Source: UBA1151 sp963579925
GTDB taxonomy: Bacteria; Chloroflexota; Dehalococcoidia; Lucifugimonadales; Lucifugimonadaceae
Direction of reading: 5' to 3'
Length of the DNA stretch: 7,742 bases
Assembly: GCA_963579925.1 (NCBI GenBank)
Contig: CAUZJA010000138.1
Coordinates: 1-7,742, forward strand
A program made the position numbers and the translations under genes. Below the pieces are notes generated by a model, which did not search any database, was not told where the DNA came from, and saw only the letters and a program-made list of their open reading frames with translations. Positions 5,092-7,742 of this stretch are shown here, piece after piece (position 1 is the stretch's first letter; each line of letters begins with the position of its first letter).

Positions 5092-6659
5092 AGTTCCTTG
5101 TCTCGCAGGATTCTGCGGAGGATCTTGCCTGATGGGTTCTTGGGGATCTCGTCCACGAATTCCACTTCGGAGATGCGCTTGAAGTTGGCTACTTTGCCTT
5201 TGACAAAGTTGATGATGTCATCGGGATCTGCGTTGTCATTGGCGGCTACTACGAACGCCTTCGGAATTTCGCCGGCCTCTTCTTCTGGCTTGCCGATTAC
5301 GCAGGCGTCAGCCACGTCCGGGTGCTCCAACAAAATGCCTTCCAGCTCGGCTGGTGCGACCTGGAAGCCCTTGAACTTGATGAGCTCCTTCTTGCGGTCA
5401 GTAATCCACATTCGGCCGTCAGCATTTATGCGGACAATGTCGCCGGTGTGCAGCCAACCATCTGGCGTGAGCGTTTCGGCGGTGGCTTCCGCGTTCTTGT
5501 AGTAGCCCTTCATCACCTGAGGTCCACGGACCAGCAACTCGCCCTCTTCGTCCAATGGCACTTCTGTAACGCCATCTTCCAGGTCTACGACCCGTACCTC
5601 AGTATCGGCAAACGGCGTGCCAACTGAACCGAATTCGTACATCCCGTCCTCAGCGTAGTCGAGATGACTCACCGGTGACAGTTCTGTCATGCCATAGCCT
5701 TGAATCACGGTGCACCCAAGTACTTCAGATCCTCGGCGTTGCAATTCAGCCGACGATGGCGCGGCTGCCACAAGGCACCATCGCAGCGATGAGAGATCAC
5801 GTGTAGCCAGGCCGGGATAGCTTGCCAGACCCAGAATCACGGGCGGTGCCATTGGCAAAATCGTCACGCGGTCGCGCTCTATGAGGTCCAGGAATGCCTC
5901 CATATCGAAGCGACCCATCACGGTGATCGTGGCTCCAGCAGCAATGGAGCTGATCATGAAAAACATGCCGTAGATGTGGAACATCGGGAGGAACAGCATG
6001 CCAACATCGTCGTGCTGGTAGATGGCGATCTCATCTCGGAGATTCATCTGCTGGACGTTGGCGCCAATGTTGAAGTGGCTCAGCATCACGCCTTTGCTGA
6101 GGCCGGTTGTACCACTTGAGTACGGCAATGCGGCCAGATCGTTATCAGCGTCGATATCTACTCGTGGGAGATCACCTCTGGCTGATGCGATCACATCTTC
6201 AAACGTCTTTGCACCCGGTAGCGGACCGCCAAGAGAAATGGTTTCGCGGATGCCGCTGATCGATGGCCTTGCTAACCCGACCACTTGCTCCATTGCGGAG
6301 TGTGCAACAAGAATTGAGGTACCGCTATCGTTAATCTGGTGAGCAATCTCAAGCTCCCGATAGCTGGAATTCAGCGTGGTCACCACGGCGCCGGCCATCA
6401 CGATGCCGAAAAATACCGGGGCAAACTCAGCGCAGTTTGGAGCGAACAGCGCGACGCGATCACCCTTCTGAACGCCCATCTCTGTGAGACCGATCGCGAA
6501 CGACCGCGCCTGGTTGAGGATTTCGGCGTAGGTGACGCGACGGTCGCCGTCAATGATGGCAACCTTGTCAGGCCACTGGGCGGCCGCTCGTTCCAGATAC
6601 ACGTGAAGCGGAATCTGCTCGTAATTCGGGATCGATTCTCGGATTAGCGAGGGGCTCAT
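5076..6659 (-). CDS. AMP-forming acyl/aryl-CoA ligase (4CL / FadD-like)
   Basis: At 527 residues this is a full-length ANL-superfamily adenylating enzyme. It activates a carboxylic acid with ATP to an acyl-adenylate, then transfers it to CoA. Motifs in order: P-loop YSSGTTGLSKGV (180-191), His228 in PMFHIYGMFF (acyl pocket entrance), GYGMTE (321-326), GELLVRG (373-379), GWLHTGDI (401-408, Asp407 binding ribose), hinge DRKKELIKFKG (421-431) and catalytic Lys512 in PKNPSGKILRR (506-516). All key residues are present, so it should be active. 4-coumarate:CoA ligase-like and medium/long-chain fatty acid forms look alike here, and the substrate is not readable. The start ATG has GGAG 6 nt upstream. 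A membrane protein gene lies 36 bp upstream on the same strand, so they probably form an operon. The SDR gene converges 16 bp away. Confidence 0.96.
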   Translation of the reverse strand: MSPSLIRESIPNYEQIPLHVYLERAAAQWPDKVAIIDGDRRVTYAEILNQARSFAIGLTEMGVQKGDRVALFAPNCAEFAPVFFGIVMAGAVVTTLNSSYRELEIAHQINDSGTSILVAHSAMEQVVGLARPSISGIRETISLGGPLPGAKTFEDVIASARGDLPRVDIDADNDLAALPYSSGTTGLSKGVMLSHFNIGANVQQMNLRDEIAIYQHDDVGMLFLPMFHIYGMFFMISSIAAGATITVMGRFDMEAFLDLIERDRVTILPMAPPVILGLASYPGLATRDLSSLRWCLVAAAPSSAELQRRGSEVLGCTVIQGYGMTELSPVSHLDYAEDGMYEFGSVGTPFADTEVRVVDLEDGVTEVPLDEEGELLVRGPQVMKGYYKNAEATAETLTPDGWLHTGDIVRINADGRMWITDRKKELIKFKGFQVAPAELEGILLEHPDVADACVIGKPEEEAGEIPKAFVVAANDNADPDDIINFVKGKVANFKRISEVEFVDEIPKNPSGKILRRILRDKELAKSG

Positions 6660-6695
6660 TTATCACTCCAGTTAGCGATGATTTCGATGGAACGC

Positions 6696-7196
6696 CTACA
6701 CCCAGCTCGCAGATGCCATCGTACCCACGGCGACTACGATGAATACGGTAGCGGTGCGCACAAACATTCTTGCCTGTCCACTCAAGGCCATACGCTCGGC
6801 CATTTCTTCTGGTCCCGGAGGCCCGTCTGCGGCGTCCACCATGGCCAGTATCTTTTTTGTCCGATTCCACGCTGCCAGACCGAACGCGTACCCAATTACC
6901 GATGTGACCAGGCCGAGTCCAATAGCCCAACCCCAGTCTGAGTCAAACAACTCTTCGAACGATTTGTCGGGGGTGCGATCAATCAGGATAAATCCAACAA
7001 TGATCGTCACGCCTCCCAGAGAGAGGAGAACAGGGCTAATCACCCTACCAACGGAGACCATTACAGGGCCAGCGATTTCAGGGCCGAGCGCTCGAATTCT
7101 TGGCTCAACAACCCAGGCAAAAATAATGGCTCCACCAGCCCAAAGAACACCCGACACAATGTGGAGCAATCGCAAGACAATTACTTCTTCGTTCAT
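6696..7196 (-). CDS. Four-helix integral membrane protein, CopD/DUF2269-like
   Basis: This 166-residue protein has four predicted membrane helices: about 6-30 (LRLLHIVSGVLWAGG), 51-72, 89-110 and 145-163. Acidic and basic segments lie between (EPRIR 31-35, a charged loop 73-88, and an acidic PGPEEMAE loop 128-135). The helix-1 motif LH..SGVLW.GG resembles the first helix of CopD-type and DUF2269-like proteins, where the His may bind haem or a metal, but that assignment is by resemblance only and no other clear ligand set is seen. The start ATG at 7196 has GGAGG 6 nt upstream; a TTG codon just before it is an alternative. The ligase follows 36 bp downstream, and the promoter at about 7247-7252 likely drives both genes. 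Confidence 0.8.
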   Translation of the reverse strand: MNEEVIVLRLLHIVSGVLWAGGAIIFAWVVEPRIRALGPEIAGPVMVSVGRVISPVLLSLGGVTIIVGFILIDRTPDKSFEELFDSDWGWAIGLGLVTSVIGYAFGLAAWNRTKKILAMVDAADGPPGPEEMAERMALSGQARMFVRTATVFIVVAVGTMASASWV

Positions 7197-7322
7197 CAAA
7201 CCCCTCCATCATCACGACCGGCGTCACGAAGTACGTGAACGGCAGAATTATACCGATGGACGTACAATCCGGCGTCACACATCACGAAACAATCGGAACA
7301 ATAAACGAACGAAAGTGGACGC
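7197..7322. promoter_or_regulatory. Divergent regulatory region with TCACG/CGTGA half-sites
   Basis: This gap carries both promoters for the membrane-protein/ligase operon (minus) and the aldo/keto reductase (plus). CCGGCGTCAC occurs twice, at 7218-7227 and 7269-7278. Half-sites of TCACG or CGTGA type occur near 7212, 7224, 7234, 7274 and 7282, and those at 7224-7238 form a 15-bp dyad, TCACG-AAGTA-CGTGA, that looks like an operator. It lies immediately downstream of the predicted minus-strand start. A candidate plus-strand -10, TACAAT (7263-7268), has no good -35. Confidence 0.45.
7247..7252 (-). promoter_or_regulatory. Minus-strand -10 box, perfect TATAAT
   Basis: The minus strand reads TATAAT here, matching the sigma-70 consensus at all six positions. 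It is about 50 bp upstream of the membrane-protein ATG, so the 5' leader would be roughly 45 nt. No strong -35 element lies 17 bp upstream, so an activator or relaxed -35 recognition would be needed. Confidence 0.5.
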
Positions 7323-7742
7323 ATGAAGTACAGGCACCTTGGCAACTCCGGACTTGAAGTCTCAGAAATTGGGCTAGGCACCAACAACTTTGGTGGTCGG
7401 ATGGACGCTGATCAGGCTGCCGGGGTTCTCAATGCAGCGATCGATCTTGGCATCAACCTGATCGACACCGCAGACATCTACTCCCACGGCCAGTCTGAGG
7501 ACTACATTGGTCGCGCTCTTGGCGATAAGAGTGGCAAGCGAGAGTCTGTGATCATCGCAACCAAGTTTGGTATGGACTGGGAAGACGGTCCCCACGGCCA
7601 GGGCGGCTCCCGAAAGCACATCATGGACAGCGTGGAAGGCAGCCTCCAACGGCTCCAGATCGACTACATCGACCTCTACCAGTTCCACCGCCCGGACCCC
7701 AACACGCCAATCGAAGAGACGCTGAATGCGCTCGACGACCTG
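7323..7742 (+). CDS. Aldo/keto reductase, 3' end beyond window
   Basis: The first 140 residues of an aldo/keto reductase of the Tas/YajO/potassium-channel-beta-like class, with a TIM barrel start MKYRHLGNSGLEVSEIGLGT. The catalytic tetrad is complete within the visible part: Asp48 and Tyr53 (LIDTADIYSHG), Lys81 (ATKFG) and His122 (YQFHRPD). The enzyme reduces aldehydes or ketones to alcohols with NADPH, or the reverse, and the substrate range is usually broad. The NADPH-binding C-terminal part lies outside the window, so full length cannot be checked. The ATG is chosen because it gives the standard N-terminus; only a weak purine stretch (AAAGTGGA) precedes it. It is divergent from the membrane-protein operon and shares its control region. 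Confidence 0.95.
   Translation, partial: MKYRHLGNSGLEVSEIGLGTNNFGGRMDADQAAGVLNAAIDLGINLIDTADIYSHGQSEDYIGRALGDKSGKRESVIIATKFGMDWEDGPHGQGGSRKHIMDSVEGSLQRLQIDYIDLYQFHRPDPNTPIEETLNALDDL

Noticed and set aside
4834..5502. Plus-strand frame of 222 codons across the SDR/ligase junction
   Set aside because: It is out of frame with the SDR and antisense to the ligase, whose motifs are complete.
6739..7326. Plus-strand frame of 195 codons antisense to the membrane protein
   Set aside because: The minus frame has clear membrane helices and a good ribosome-binding site; the plus frame is its Pro/Thr/Arg-rich shadow.
1..7742. tRNA, rRNA or riboswitch genes
   Set aside because: No T-arm (GGTTCGAATCC-like), rRNA-like stretch or recognisable riboswitch core was found. 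The TTCGATTCC at 156-164 belongs to the dispersed inverted repeat.

Overview
The window is bacterial, of moderate to high GC. It has short intergenic gaps in its right half and a repeat-rich, gene-poor left end. Four things make me think of an uncultured marine or groundwater bacterium, possibly Chloroflexota of the SAR202/Dehalococcoidia type: an NHL-propeller protein of the PAL-like kind, an SDR, an acyl-CoA synthetase and an aldo/keto reductase packed together; NB-ARC/TPR proteins; and palindromic intergenic repeats of the 'CCCTCACCCTAGCCCTCTCCC' and 'GTGCGGGCTGGAAGCCCGCAC' type. That assignment is a guess from style. No marker gene is present.

Layout. Positions 1-1000 hold no gene I can defend. 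They hold inverted repeats, one possible intrinsic terminator, a large compound palindrome (874-931) and a G-quadruplex-like tract (972-996). Positions 1001-2826 (minus strand) encode a STAND-type NB-ARC ATPase and a downstream TPR protein that overlap by ATGA, so one sensor machine is encoded as two polypeptides. The ATPase 5' end runs head-to-head into a small plus-strand membrane-anchored protein (about 2767-3120), and the two coding regions overlap by about 60 bp. Positions 3121-3266 are a cluster of REP-like hairpins between two convergent genes.

Positions 3267-7742 are metabolic. They comprise a six-bladed NHL propeller that keeps the active-site constellation of peptidyl-hydroxyglycine amidating lyase (minus), a divergent classical SDR oxidoreductase (plus), a convergent AMP-forming acyl/aryl-CoA ligase (minus), a four-helix membrane protein just upstream of the ligase in a likely two-gene operon, and a divergent aldo/keto reductase that runs off the right edge. 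The shared promoter region at 7197-7322 has a perfect TATAAT for the minus strand and a cluster of TCACG/CGTGA half-sites.

How the genes might work together. The ATPase/TPR pair looks like a signal-sensing NTPase, a class often used in defence or regulation. No effector domain is visible, and the only candidate partner is the small membrane protein. The SDR, ligase and AKR could act in oxidation and CoA activation of an acid or aldehyde, but no substrate can be read from the sequence. I did not find a clearly new system. The most interesting leads are the split NB-ARC/TPR locus with its overlapping divergent neighbour, and the PAL-like lyase.
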